Assembly (NCBI GenBank): GCA_020849275.1
Contig: JADLGO010000013.1
Coordinates: forward strand, 62,001 to 126,000
DNA from: Chthonomonadales bacterium
GTDB lineage: Bacteria; Armatimonadota; Chthonomonadetes; Chthonomonadales; CAJBBX01
Direction of reading: 5' to 3'
DNA: 64,000 nucleotides
In this document: one piece after another, positions 37,471 through 45,789 of the stretch
How the letters are laid out: each line of letters starts with the position of its first letter
How positions within the stretch are numbered: the first letter of the stretch is position 1
Notes under the pieces: generated by a model
The model's database searches: none
What the model was told of the DNA's origin: nothing
What the model saw: the letters and a program-made list of their open reading frames with translations, nothing else
Program-made: the position numbers and the translations under genes

Positions 37471-38244
37471 TCAACTGACGCAACTCATGTCGATAGTCCA
37501 GGGGTAGTAGACCTTGCGATAGAAGTCGTACTGGCAGTCGCCGGCACCCCTCGCGCGGTAGGTCTTCGTCGCGTCCATCATGTTCTGCAGGTAGTCCTTG
37601 CGGTAGTACTTCACGTGCCCGTCGAAGTGCAGGCAGTTCATGCCTTCGGTATGACGAAAGGCCAGACGCCTGCCCTCATCGCCGCCCTCCGGTTCGCCGC
37701 TGCCGTACACCCACCAGCCGTTGTCGCCCCACCCCGATCCCTGGTTGTCCTTCACCTCATAAACCATGATGCGCTCGGCGGGGAACTTCAGGGAGTCGAC
37801 CATCCATCGCGCGCCATAGTTGGCGGTCTGCACCACGGCGCCATAGACGCTGATCCCGTACGACTTCCCGCTGTACTCCAGGTTGAGGTCATAGGGCTGT
37901 GAGTACCAGGTCTTGTTGGTCGGGATACCGTGGCTCGGACAACGGAAGATGCTCTCGTTCTTGATGTAGGGCTGCAGCCAGCCGCTCCACGTCCAGGGCC
38001 TCGGGTTGTCCGGGTCGACCGTGTAGTGGTCCCAGTCGGTGTCCCAGATGGACATCATGTCGTTGTCCTGAAAGTACATCTGGAACGCGGTGCCGAGTTG
38101 GCGCATGTTGGACATACAGCTTGCCTGCCGAGCCTTCTCCCGCGCCTGGGCGAACACCGGGAACAGGATCGCGGCAAGGATCGCGATGATGGCGATCACC
38201 ACGAGCAACTCGATCAGCGTGAAACCCCTGCGAGTTCGGCTCAT
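37471..38244 (-). CDS. DUF1559 pseudopilin 3
   Basis: A 257-residue pseudopilin with leader MSRTRRG, helix [20 protein letters not shown], then [22 protein letters not shown]. The H-X9-DG signature is [16 protein letters not shown]. The ATG at 38244 has GAAGGAGAACC upstream. Expression is from a clear promoter at 38384-38413. The globular part is aromatic-rich ([19 protein letters not shown]). Confidence 0.92.
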   Translation of the reverse strand: MSRTRRGFTLIELLVVIAIIAILAAILFPVFAQAREKARQASCMSNMRQLGTAFQMYFQDNDMMSIWDTDWDHYTVDPDNPRPWTWSGWLQPYIKNESIFRCPSHGIPTNKTWYSQPYDLNLEYSGKSYGISVYGAVVQTANYGARWMVDSLKFPAERIMVYEVKDNQGSGWGDNGWWVYGSGEPEGGDEGRRLAFRHTEGMNCLHFDGHVKYYRKDYLQNMMDATKTYRARGAGDCQYDFYRKVYYPWTIDMSCVS

Positions 38245-38383
38245 CTGGTTCTCCTTCGGCGAGTGAGCCCGCCGCACGGCGGGAAGCATTCCGACCGCTT
38301 CGCGCAGGCACCGCTCGCCGCGCCGGTTCCGCGCGCAGGGCGCCTGCCGCAGCGTCCAGGTGTGCTATGAGTGATATGAGCCA

Positions 38384-38413
38384 AGGATAGCACCGGTCGT
38401 GTGCGGTTGTCAA
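38384..38413 (-). promoter_or_regulatory. Sigma-70 promoter of pseudopilin 3, minus strand
   Basis: TTGACA (38408-38413) and TATCCT (38384-38389) with 18 bases between, read on the minus strand. Just downstream is TCATATCA, an 8-mer also found in the leader of the GntR/LacI-type regulator gene, which makes it a candidate operator half-site. Confidence 0.75.
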
Positions 38414-38522
38414 GCACCAGATCGGCGGATTCGGGGACGAGACAGGGGGGGCGAGGTCGGGGCAGCGCGGCTTGGGGAGCGGCATCCGGGCGGCCGACGA
38501 GGGTGCGGGCCGGGACGAGCGA

Positions 38523-38549
38523 ACGGGCCGGGCGAGTGGCCCGGCCCGT
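38523..38549. terminator. Hairpin terminator after the beta-barrel gene
   Basis: ACGGGCCGGGC (38523-38533) pairs perfectly with 38539-38549 around GAGTG, 22 bases past the stop of the minus-strand gene at 38572. Confidence 0.7.
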
Positions 38550-38571
38550 CATCACCGTGGCGCGCGAGGGG

Positions 38572-39072
38572 TTAGTAGGAGTAGCCGACCGTGAAGGCCC
38601 AGCCGTTGAGCTGGCCGGCGTTCTCGCCGGTGCCCAGGTAACGCACGTCGGCGGTGACCGGGTTGGGGCCCTCCCGGAGCACGTATCCGAGCATGAGGTT
38701 GTAGGAGAAGCTCGTGGTGCCGCGGCCCACGGAGTGCCCGAAGCCCACGCCGGCGCCCGCGCCGTAGCGCAGCCGGTGCGTGGTCCCGCGGGCGTTGAGG
38801 GTGATCGGGATGTTGTAGATGCCGCCGGCGCCGTAGTAGTCCACGCTCACCGTTCCCGTCCAGCGCTCGGCTTCGTAGATCCGGCGCTCGGCCCCGAGTG
38901 TGAACCAGATGTCGCCACCCTTCTCGCGCGAGATGCCCCGCTCGGGCACGAAGAAGCCCATGCGCACGTCCCAGTAGCGCGAGAGGTCCATATCGGGGGA
39001 GTACTGTGCCCGGGCCGCGCCGCCCAGGCCGCACAACAGCGCGAGGCCAATGACCCAGCCAAACCGTCTCAC
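38572..39072 (-). CDS. Small outer-membrane beta-barrel-like protein
   Basis: A 166-residue exported protein. GTG 39072, after GGAGG, opens a signal peptide ending GGAARAQ. The mature part alternates polar and aromatic/Gly residues (MGFFVPERGI, GTVSVDYYGAGGIYNIP, YGAGAGVGFGHSVGRGTTSFSYNLMLGYVL) and ends in YSY, all typical of an eight-strand barrel with a terminal aromatic. This points to a cell envelope with an outer membrane. No specific family recognised. Confidence 0.75.
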   Translation of the reverse strand: MRRFGWVIGLALLCGLGGAARAQYSPDMDLSRYWDVRMGFFVPERGISREKGGDIWFTLGAERRIYEAERWTGTVSVDYYGAGGIYNIPITLNARGTTHRLRYGAGAGVGFGHSVGRGTTSFSYNLMLGYVLREGPNPVTADVRYLGTGENAGQLNGWAFTVGYSY

Positions 39073-39159
39073 GACTGTGCCTCCTTCTCCGGTGGCCGGC
39101 CTCCGCCCTCTATCCTTGTTTCGGGAGCGGGGCCAGACATGGGTGCACGAAGGTCCTGG

Positions 39160-39182
39160 CGCGCGGCACGCCGTGCCGCGCG
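39160..39182. terminator. Hairpin terminator after argS
   Basis: CGCGCGGCAC (39160-39169) and its exact complement (39173-39182) with a 3-base loop lie between the argS stop and the beta-barrel gene on the minus strand. Confidence 0.65.
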
Positions 39183-39275
39183 GTCCCGTCCTCCGCACGC
39201 AACGGGAGTTTTGACGCGCGGGCAGGCAGTTCCTGCAGGCCAGACGAACCCGGCGGTGGCTGGCAGACGCGCCCG

Positions 39276-40961
39276 CTACATCACGTCCGGCGCCGACACC
39301 CCCAGAAGGCCCAGGAGGTTCCGCACGACGATGCGCGAGGCATTGAACACGGCCAGGCGGGCGTCGCGCAGCGGCTCCGGCACCCCCTCCTTCAGCGCGG
39401 GGCACTCCTCGTAGAACTGGTGGAGGCTCTGGCCGAGCTCGCGGACGAAGGCGGTGAGGCGGTGAGGAGCCAGCATGTCGGCGGCCAGGCGCACCTCGCC
39501 GGGGTAGTCGGCCAGCTTGCGGAGCAGGTCGAGCTCCTTCTCGTGGCTCAGCAGCGAGCGGTCGAGGTGCGCGGCCGGGCGCGGGGCGACGCGCAACTCG
39601 GCGGCCCGGCGGAGCACGTTGCAGCAGCGCGCGTGCGCGTACTGCGCGTAGTACACCGGGTTCTCGGCGCTCTGGCGTCTGGCGAGCTCCAGGTCGAAGG
39701 TGGCGGTCGTTTCGTAGGAGTTGAGGAGGAAGTAGAACCGCGCGGCGTCCTTGCCTACCTCGCGCACGAGGTCGATCAGCGGGATGATGTCGCCGGCGCG
39801 CTTGGAGCCGCGGACGGGCTCGCCCTCGCGCATCAGGAGCACCATCTGCGTCAGGATGATCTCGCAGCGCTCGGGCGGCAGGCCGAGGGCGGCGATGCCG
39901 GCCTTCAGGCGCGCCACGTAGCCGTGATGGTCGGCGCCCCAGATGTCGATCAGCCGGTTGTAGCCCCGCTCGAACTTGTCGCGGTGGTAGGCCGCGTCGG
40001 CGGCGACGTAGGTCTCCTTTTCGTTGGAGCGCACGAGCACCCGGTCCTGGTCGTCGTCGGTGAGCTCGGTGGTGCGCAGCCAGAGGGCGCCGTCCTTCTC
40101 GTAGGCATGGCCGCGCGCGCGCATCGCCTCGATGGCGCGCGCGACGGCGCCGGCCTCGTAGAGGCTGCTCTCGTAGAACCAGCGGTCGAACCGCACGCCG
40201 AAGGCGGCCAGGTCCGCGCACTGCTGCTCCACCATGCGGGTGGCGGCGAGCTCGCGGAAGCGGGCCGAGCGCTCGGCGGCCGGGAGGTCGGCGTAGGCTG
40301 CGCCGAACTCGGCGACGAGCTCGGAGGCGATCTCTACCAGGTACTCGCCCTGGTAGCCGTCGGCGGGCATCTCGGCGTCGCGCCCGAGGCGCTGCAGGTA
40401 GCGCGCGGCCAGCGATTCGCCGAGCAGGTCGAGCTGGGTGGAGTTGAGGGCGTCGTTGACGTAGAACTCGGAGGCGACCTCGGCGCCGCAGGCGGCCAGC
40501 AGGTTGCGCAGTGTGTCGCCCAGGGCGGCCGCCCGGCCGTTGACCACGCTGATGGGGCCGGTGGGGTTGGCGCTCACGAACTCGATGAGCGTGCGCTCAC
40601 CCACGCGCGAGTCGCCCTGGCCGTAGGCCCGGTCGGCGGATTCGATCGCCACGAGGGCGTCCTGGAGCCAGCTCGGCCGGAGGTGGAAGTTCAGAAAGCC
40701 GGGGCCGGCCACCTCCACGCGCTCGACGACGCCGTCACCGGTCGGCAGGCGGCGGGCGATGCGCGCGGCGACCTCGCGCGGAGGCAGGCCGGCGGCCCGC
40801 GCGGCGACCATGGCGAAGTTGCTGGCGAAGTCACCGTGGCGCTTGTCGCGCGGCGGCTCGAAGGCGATCGCGACGCTGTCGAGGTTGGCCGCGAGCTCGC
40901 CGGCGGCCCGAGCGGCATCGACGGCCTGGCGAAGCACGGCGGCCAACTGGTCGGTGATCAC
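39276..40961 (-). CDS. argS: Arginyl-tRNA synthetase ArgS with degenerate HIGH motif
   Basis: A 561-residue class I synthetase that charges tRNA-Arg. The N-terminal Add-1 domain (DKRHGDFASNFAM) and the C-terminal anticodon domain (PVYYAQYAHARCCNVLRRA) are clear. In the catalytic site, EFVSANPTGPISVVNGRAAALGD has S138-V-V-N141 where HVGH is expected, so both histidines are absent. The KMSKS loop is R-G-S-K-R (384-388). The start is GTG 40961, seven bases after GGGGAG; an in-frame ATG at 40967 is too close to that site. Confidence 0.93.
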   Translation of the reverse strand: MITDQLAAVLRQAVDAARAAGELAANLDSVAIAFEPPRDKRHGDFASNFAMVAARAAGLPPREVAARIARRLPTGDGVVERVEVAGPGFLNFHLRPSWLQDALVAIESADRAYGQGDSRVGERTLIEFVSANPTGPISVVNGRAAALGDTLRNLLAACGAEVASEFYVNDALNSTQLDLLGESLAARYLQRLGRDAEMPADGYQGEYLVEIASELVAEFGAAYADLPAAERSARFRELAATRMVEQQCADLAAFGVRFDRWFYESSLYEAGAVARAIEAMRARGHAYEKDGALWLRTTELTDDDQDRVLVRSNEKETYVAADAAYHRDKFERGYNRLIDIWGADHHGYVARLKAGIAALGLPPERCEIILTQMVLLMREGEPVRGSKRAGDIIPLIDLVREVGKDAARFYFLLNSYETTATFDLELARRQSAENPVYYAQYAHARCCNVLRRAAELRVAPRPAAHLDRSLLSHEKELDLLRKLADYPGEVRLAADMLAPHRLTAFVRELGQSLHQFYEECPALKEGVPEPLRDARLAVFNASRIVVRNLLGLLGVSAPDVM

Positions 40962-41003
40962 ATGCATACTCCCCGGTGCCCGGAGCCGGGCGTTCACGGT
41001 TGG

Positions 41004-41026
41004 CGCCGGGCGCTGGCCGCCCGGCG
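41004..41026. terminator. Hairpin between the DUF1385 gene and argS
   Basis: CGCCGGGCG (41004-41012) pairs perfectly with 41018-41026 around CTGGC, right after the stop of the minus-strand DUF1385 gene at 41043. Confidence 0.55.
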
Positions 41027-41042
41027 GGGATCGCGGCGGGCG

Positions 41043-42293
41043 CTAGCCCAGCGCGACCCGTAGAAGCCAGTCCGCCGCGTAGAGGGCGGCGCTCGTGCCG
41101 AGCGAGACGCCGAGCATCGTCTGCGGAAGGCCCATCAGCCAGAGGCGCCTCGGCAGCGCCGCGCGCGCCGGCACGGAGCCGAGGTAACGGCTCTGCACCT
41201 CGCGCGCCGCGGCAACGCCGCTCTCGATCTGGCGGTCGGTGGCCGGGCGCGTGGTGAAGTACTGCTGGAGCAGCGCCCCTAGCCGACGCCACGTGAAGGC
41301 GGCGGCGACCGCGCCGAGCAGCGCGCCGTCGGCCGCGTCGAGCCCCACGCCGTGCAGGAGCATCGCGCCCTGCATGACCGCCGCGAACACGAGCACGCCG
41401 GCGATCAGGTTGGTGCCGCAGCGCGGGTGGACGCGCGGCATGCGGCGCACCACGCCGGGCTCCAGCGGCTCGCCGCGCTCCATCGCGTGGACTGCCTGGT
41501 GCTCGGCCGCATGATACCCCGTGAGCGGGCAGAGGCGCAGGGCGAGAAGGAAAACCGGCAGCGGCATGGCCTGGGCGAGCATCCAGGCCAGGCCGGGGCC
41601 GAGCCCGTCGCCGGTCGGGTGCGCGCTGTTCCACACCGTGAAGAGCGGCCAGCCGGTCGCGCGCTGAACGCCGATGGCGGCGAGCCCGGCCGCGGCGTGC
41701 GCGGCGCCGAGCAGGAGGCCCAGCACGACGCCGCTCGCCAGCAGGGCCGCCTGGCCGACGCCGCCTCGCACTCCGCCACCGGCGAGGTAGACGCCCCAGG
41801 GGGTGGCCATGCCGCCGACGCCGGCCGGCCTGGGCGGCACCGGCGAGGGCGCGAGCAGGTCGGCCACCGAAACGGTGCCCAGATAGCGGTCCCGGTCGTC
41901 CAGGATCACGAGCGCTGGCTCGCCGCTCTCGGCAAGGGCGGTGCGGACCTCGTCGAGGGACATGGCGGCGCGGCCCAGCCGCTCGGGCCGGCGAGCCCAG
42001 GCGCCCACGGCCTGCAGCGGCGCATCGGAGAGCGCGCCACGCGCCAGCATGGGGGCCAGGTCGCCCTGCGCCACCACGCCGGCGAAGCGCCCGCGCGCGT
42101 CCACAACGGCCAGGACGTCGGCGCCGTAGCCGCGCAGGCACTCGGCGGCGCGAAAGACGCTGTCGGCCGGGTCGAGAGGCGGGAGTTGCCGCAGGGCCGC
42201 AACGAGGGCGACGCGCGGCTCCGGTTCCGGTGCGCGGGCGGTGGGCCGCGGCGCGGAGTGGCGCGCACGTGGGCTCTGCTCGTGTTCTCTCAT
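41043..42293 (-). CDS. Two CBS domains fused to a DUF1385 membrane domain
   Basis: A 416-residue protein. Residues about 45-90 and 100-150 are a CBS pair (VLAVVDARGRFAGVVAQGDL, ALVILDDRDRYLGTVSVADLL). From about 155 it is DUF1385 (YqhQ-like): GGMATPWGVYLAGGGVRGG, LTGYHAAEHQAVHAMERGE and RVHPRCGTNLIAGVLVF, with several membrane helices. CBS pairs bind adenosine nucleotides, so the fusion suggests nucleotide-controlled activity of an otherwise uncharacterised metal-site-like membrane domain. ATG 42293 has only a weak ribosome site. Divergent from rpmB. Confidence 0.85.
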   Translation of the reverse strand: MREHEQSPRARHSAPRPTARAPEPEPRVALVAALRQLPPLDPADSVFRAAECLRGYGADVLAVVDARGRFAGVVAQGDLAPMLARGALSDAPLQAVGAWARRPERLGRAAMSLDEVRTALAESGEPALVILDDRDRYLGTVSVADLLAPSPVPPRPAGVGGMATPWGVYLAGGGVRGGVGQAALLASGVVLGLLLGAAHAAAGLAAIGVQRATGWPLFTVWNSAHPTGDGLGPGLAWMLAQAMPLPVFLLALRLCPLTGYHAAEHQAVHAMERGEPLEPGVVRRMPRVHPRCGTNLIAGVLVFAAVMQGAMLLHGVGLDAADGALLGAVAAAFTWRRLGALLQQYFTTRPATDRQIESGVAAAREVQSRYLGSVPARAALPRRLWLMGLPQTMLGVSLGTSAALYAADWLLRVALG

Positions 42294-42295
42294 GT

Positions 42296-42324
42296 TTGCA
42301 TCGGCCGGGGAACTATGCTATACT
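42296..42324 (+). promoter_or_regulatory. Sigma-70 promoter of rpmB with extended -10
   Basis: TTGCAT (42296-42301), a 17-base spacer and TATACT (42319-42324) preceded by TG. The extended -10 form fits a highly expressed ribosomal protein gene. The -35 box touches the start of the divergent DUF1385 gene. Confidence 0.8.
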
Positions 42325-42385
42325 TCCTGGCCGGCCCGCCCGTCTCCGGGGGCCGGCATCGGGCGTGACGAGGAGGCCCCACACG

Positions 42386-42601
42386 ATGCAGCAGTGCGCA
42401 GTCTGCGGCAAGCGGCCGCAGTTTGGCCAGAACATCCGTCACGTGCATTCCGGAGCATGGGAGCTGCGCGCTCCCCGCACCAAGCGGCGCTGGATGCCGA
42501 ACCTGCAGACAGCGCGCGTCGCCGGCCCCGGCGGCGCGAGCCGAAAGATCCGGGTATGCACGAAGTGCCTGAAGGCCGGCAAGGTGGCGCGGGCGGCGTA
42601 A
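42386..42601 (+). CDS. rpmB: Ribosomal protein bL28, zinc-binding form
   Basis: A 71-residue component of the large ribosomal subunit. The core NIRHVHSGAWELRAPRTKRRWMPNLQ is diagnostic. Two CxxC pairs (C4/C7 in CAVCGK and C58/C61 in CTKCLK) make this the zinc-containing version; in many bacteria the cysteines are lost. ATG 42386 follows GAGGAGG. Monocistronic: own promoter upstream and hairpin downstream. Confidence 0.95.
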   Translation: MQQCAVCGKRPQFGQNIRHVHSGAWELRAPRTKRRWMPNLQTARVAGPGGASRKIRVCTKCLKAGKVARAA

Positions 42602-42629
42602 CCCCCGCGCCGCCCTGTTTCTGCCGCTC

Positions 42630-42654
42630 ACGCCGCAGTTCAAGACTGCGGCGT
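42630..42654 (+). terminator. rpmB terminator
   Basis: ACGCCGCAGT (42630-42639) pairs with 42645-42654 around a 5-base loop, 29 bases past the rpmB stop. The following sequence is AT-richer than average (CTTCATTATACA), consistent with termination. Confidence 0.75.
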
Positions 42655-42712
42655 AGGCCTTCATTATACACACCTCACCATCGCCTGATCAACGCGGGTT
42701 TGGGCATTGCGG

Positions 42713-42741
42713 TTGACGTGTGGAAGCCGGTGTGCTAGATT
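42713..42741 (+). promoter_or_regulatory. Sigma-70 promoter of the ASCH/secreted-protein operon
   Basis: TTGACG (42713-42718), a 17-base spacer and TAGATT (42736-42741), which is preceded by TGTGC. It is the only promoter seen ahead of the run of four genes 42838-49495, which are spaced 4-5 bases or overlap. Confidence 0.7.
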
Positions 42742-42837
42742 CAGTGCGCCGGACGCCCCATATGCCGGACGGACCGCAGGGGCCGGCCGCCCGCCCATCG
42801 GGGCCAGCGCTCACCCGAAAGCGACGTGCCGCCTGCC

Positions 42838-43188
42838 ATGTTTGCCCTCAACTTCTACACCGATCTCTACGAGGAAGTCCTGCGGAACGGCCGCAAGTCC
42901 GCCACGATCCGCCTGGGCGACAAGAGCGACAAGTACCAGACCGGCCAGCTCGTGTGGGTCACGGTTGGGCAGCGTTTCGGCCGCCGCCAGAAGCTCTTCA
43001 CCGCCATCCTCGACAGCGTGGAGGTGAAGCTCGTGGCTGACATCTCTCCGCGCGACATCGGCAAGGAGAACCCGGAGTTCCGCTCGCGCGAGGACGTGCT
43101 GCAGCTTCTGCGGCGCATCTACGGCCCCGAGATCTCCCTCGAAGACACCATAACGGTCATCTACTTCTCACCCGTCAACGAGTACTAG
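42838..43188 (+). CDS. ASCH-domain-like protein
   Basis: A 116-residue single-domain protein. The N-terminal YEEVLRNGRKSATIRLGDKSDKYQTGQLVWVTVG matches the ASCH/PUA pattern, in which a GxKxxTxR strip leads into a beta-barrel thought to bind RNA. It ends with a helical part and ITVIYFSPV. ATG 42838 is used; an in-frame GTG at 42826 is possible, and neither has a good ribosome site. It is four bases upstream of a large secreted protein, an odd pairing of a cytoplasmic RNA-binding type with exported proteins. Confidence 0.75.
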   Translation: MFALNFYTDLYEEVLRNGRKSATIRLGDKSDKYQTGQLVWVTVGQRFGRRQKLFTAILDSVEVKLVADISPRDIGKENPEFRSREDVLQLLRRIYGPEISLEDTITVIYFSPVNEY

Positions 43189-43192
43189 CCCT

Positions 43193-45784
43193 ATGATTCG
43201 CGCACACCTCCCGTGCGCCGCGCTAGCGCTTCTGGTGGCGCTCGCCGGTGGCGCGCGGGCGCAGCAAGCCCGCACCACGGGCTCCTTCACCGACAAGGAC
43301 GGCAAGCCTCACGCCTGGTCGGTCCTCCCCTCGCACGCCCTGATCTGGGACGCGAGCCCCTATCTGCCCGTGGGCGGGGTGTTCTGCCCGCACTGGCTGG
43401 CCGAGGGCGCGACCGAGGAGAACTGGACGCGCGACGCGGCCGCGCTTGACGCCGTGCAGAAGGCCGGCATCGCGGACCTCCTGATCGATCCGATCGTCAG
43501 CGCCGCCGACGTCCCCGCGGCGGCGTGGCAGCGCCTCGTGGACGACCTGGATCGGCGCGGCTTTCGCTACGGCGTCGCGCTCGGCGCCGGCGTGTCGGCA
43601 CGCCTTACCGGCACGGTGGTGCGGCCCGCGAGCTACCGCGTGCCCGGCGCGAGCGCGGGCGGCGACACCACCTGGAACGTGCCGGACTGCCAGGCAGCGC
43701 GCTACGTCTACGCCGACGCGCGGGACGGCACGCACATCGTGGCCGAGGGCGCCGCGCGCGTGCGGGACGGCGTGGCTTCCGCCTCGCTGCCCGCCGGGTC
43801 CGGCGAGGAATGCGTGGCGCTCCTCTACCCGCGCAAGGCGATGGAACCGGCGGCCGAGGGGTGGCTGCCGGATCTCTGGAGCGGGTTCGACGCCTATCGT
43901 GATCGCCTGCTGGCATCGCTTGGCAAGGTGCGGTTCGGGCCCGGTCTGCGCTTCTTCCTGGATCCTCTCGCGCGCCCGCTCGGGGTCAGCGGCGAGGCCG
44001 ACTTCCTGGTGCCGGATACGCCCGGGTTCCGCGTGGAGTGGGAGGCGTTTCTTTCGCGCCGGTACAAGAGCCTCGAGGACCTGATGAACGCATGGTCGCT
44101 GGTCGACCGCGAGGTGAAGGACTTCCGTCAGGCAGTGCGCCTGGTGCCGCTGTGGGCGCACGCCAAGGGCGTGCCCTTCTTGCTCGACGCGACCGATGGC
44201 AAGCGCCTGCAGGTCAACGGACCGGGGAGCCGCTTCTGGAGCGATCTGCGCGCCTTTCGCGCGGAGGGGATCGCGTACTACATGGGCGCCGCCGCGGACA
44301 TCCTCAAACGCGAGGTGGCCAACGTGCCGGTCCTCTACACGCAGACCGAGCAGGACGCCATGTTCACCAACGCGCGGCCGGCGGGAGGGTTCGACGGCCT
44401 GGGCATCGCCGCCGCCGGGGCTTCCTCGGCCGCCTCGCCGGCGCTGGGCGGCGCCGCGCTGAGCCAGGCCGAGGGGGCCGCCCGGACGATGTGGCTGGTG
44501 GTGACCGAGGTGATCGACGCGGCTCCCGCCGCGGACCGCGTTGGCTACGAGTCGCCGCAGGCAATGTACCGCGACCTCGATCGTCTCCGCGCCGTGGGCG
44601 CCAAGGGCTTCTTCGTGCGAGGGCTGCAGGTGCTGCCGGACTCCGGCCGGCGCCACGAGCAACTCGTGCACGCGCCCGAGCAGATGGAGTGGCTTCGCGA
44701 CTACGCCGCGCGCATCGGCCGCGAGACGGCCGCCGCGGACGCGCGCCCGCGCGTGCTGCCGTTCCCGCGCAGCGCCGCGGGCATCGTCCCCGCCGGGCCG
44801 ATCGGAACGAGCTCGGTGTGGTGGGTTCCCTCGCTGGCGGAGGGGAAGCCGCTCGACATGGGATCCACCTACGCTGGTTACACGATCCGGCTTCCGGATG
44901 GCGAGGCGCTGGTGCTCTGGTCGCTGACCGGGCCGCGCGCGACGCGCCTGGCGGCGCGGGATCCTCGGCGCGTGGAGGTCTTCGGGCCGGACGGGCAGCC
45001 TGTCGATGCCAAGGTGGAAGGCAAGAAGCACCTGGTCACCGTGACGATCGACAGCACTCCGTGTGTGGTTCGCACGGGAGGGCAGCAGGTCTTCCCCATC
45101 GAGGCGGCCGAGGACGCCATCGCGGAGCTGAGCGCGATGATCGACGAGGCCGCGGCGGTCAAGGTGAACGCCGCCAGCTTCAAGTACGACCTCACGAACG
45201 CCAGGGAACGACTGCGCCTCAAGGAGCCGGACCAGGCGTTCCATCTGGCCGACCAGTCGCTACAGCGCATCATCGATCTCCTTCTGCCCTACACGTGGCG
45301 CGAAGCCGAGCAGGCCGAGCAGCACACGTTCGGCGAGGCCGCGCCCGTGGTGGGCGCGTCGCAGGACGGCGCGCTCGTGCTCAACACGTCGACCCGGCCG
45401 CCGCGCGAGGGCTATGCGGCGCAGTACCAGGTCGGCGCGCCGCGAGACGACACCTACACGGTCTGGCTGGCGGCCTCGCCGCTGGGCCCCGGCGCCTCGC
45501 CGTTCGCCTGGGTGATGGATGCAGGCGAGGCGCACTCGAGCGCCGACGCCCGTTCCGTCGGTGTCCCGTACCTGGATGGGGCTTTCACGTGGCTGCGGCT
45601 CGGAACGGTGAAGCTGCGCCACGGGCAACACACGTTCACCCTGCGCGTTACCGACCGGGCGGCATCCGGCCGCTATGCCTTTCGCATGGACGCGCTGCTC
45701 CTGACGCGTGATACGTTCGCGCCTCGGGGCACGATCCGGCCGGCCGTGGGCCGCACGACCGCGGCGGCCGCGGCCGCGCGGTAG
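43193..45784 (+). CDS. Large secreted protein A, probable GH-A-type TIM-barrel glycosidase
   Basis: An 863-residue exported protein with signal peptide (1-23, ending GGARAQ). Residues about 50-520 read like a beta-galactosidase-like TIM barrel: WDASPYLPVGGVFCPHWLAEG, a long helix per strand, FRVEWEAFLSRRYKSLEDL (a GH42-type feature) and VPVLYTQTEQDAMF. Catalytic acids were not assigned. After about 540 come beta domains (LPDGEALVLWSLTGP), a helical linker (ELSAMIDEAAAVKVNAASF) and a C-terminal carbohydrate-binding-like sandwich (YTVWLAASPLGPG, TWLRLGTVKLRHGQHTFTLRV). Confidence 0.68.
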   Translation: MIRAHLPCAALALLVALAGGARAQQARTTGSFTDKDGKPHAWSVLPSHALIWDASPYLPVGGVFCPHWLAEGATEENWTRDAAALDAVQKAGIADLLIDPIVSAADVPAAAWQRLVDDLDRRGFRYGVALGAGVSARLTGTVVRPASYRVPGASAGGDTTWNVPDCQAARYVYADARDGTHIVAEGAARVRDGVASASLPAGSGEECVALLYPRKAMEPAAEGWLPDLWSGFDAYRDRLLASLGKVRFGPGLRFFLDPLARPLGVSGEADFLVPDTPGFRVEWEAFLSRRYKSLEDLMNAWSLVDREVKDFRQAVRLVPLWAHAKGVPFLLDATDGKRLQVNGPGSRFWSDLRAFRAEGIAYYMGAAADILKREVANVPVLYTQTEQDAMFTNARPAGGFDGLGIAAAGASSAASPALGGAALSQAEGAARTMWLVVTEVIDAAPAADRVGYESPQAMYRDLDRLRAVGAKGFFVRGLQVLPDSGRRHEQLVHAPEQMEWLRDYAARIGRETAAADARPRVLPFPRSAAGIVPAGPIGTSSVWWVPSLAEGKPLDMGSTYAGYTIRLPDGEALVLWSLTGPRATRLAARDPRRVEVFGPDGQPVDAKVEGKKHLVTVTIDSTPCVVRTGGQQVFPIEAAEDAIAELSAMIDEAAAVKVNAASFKYDLTNARERLRLKEPDQAFHLADQSLQRIIDLLLPYTWREAEQAEQHTFGEAAPVVGASQDGALVLNTSTRPPREGYAAQYQVGAPRDDTYTVWLAASPLGPGASPFAWVMDAGEAHSSADARSVGVPYLDGAFTWLRLGTVKLRHGQHTFTLRVTDRAASGRYAFRMDALLLTRDTFAPRGTIRPAVGRTTAAAAAAR

Positions 45785-45789
45785 GCCGC

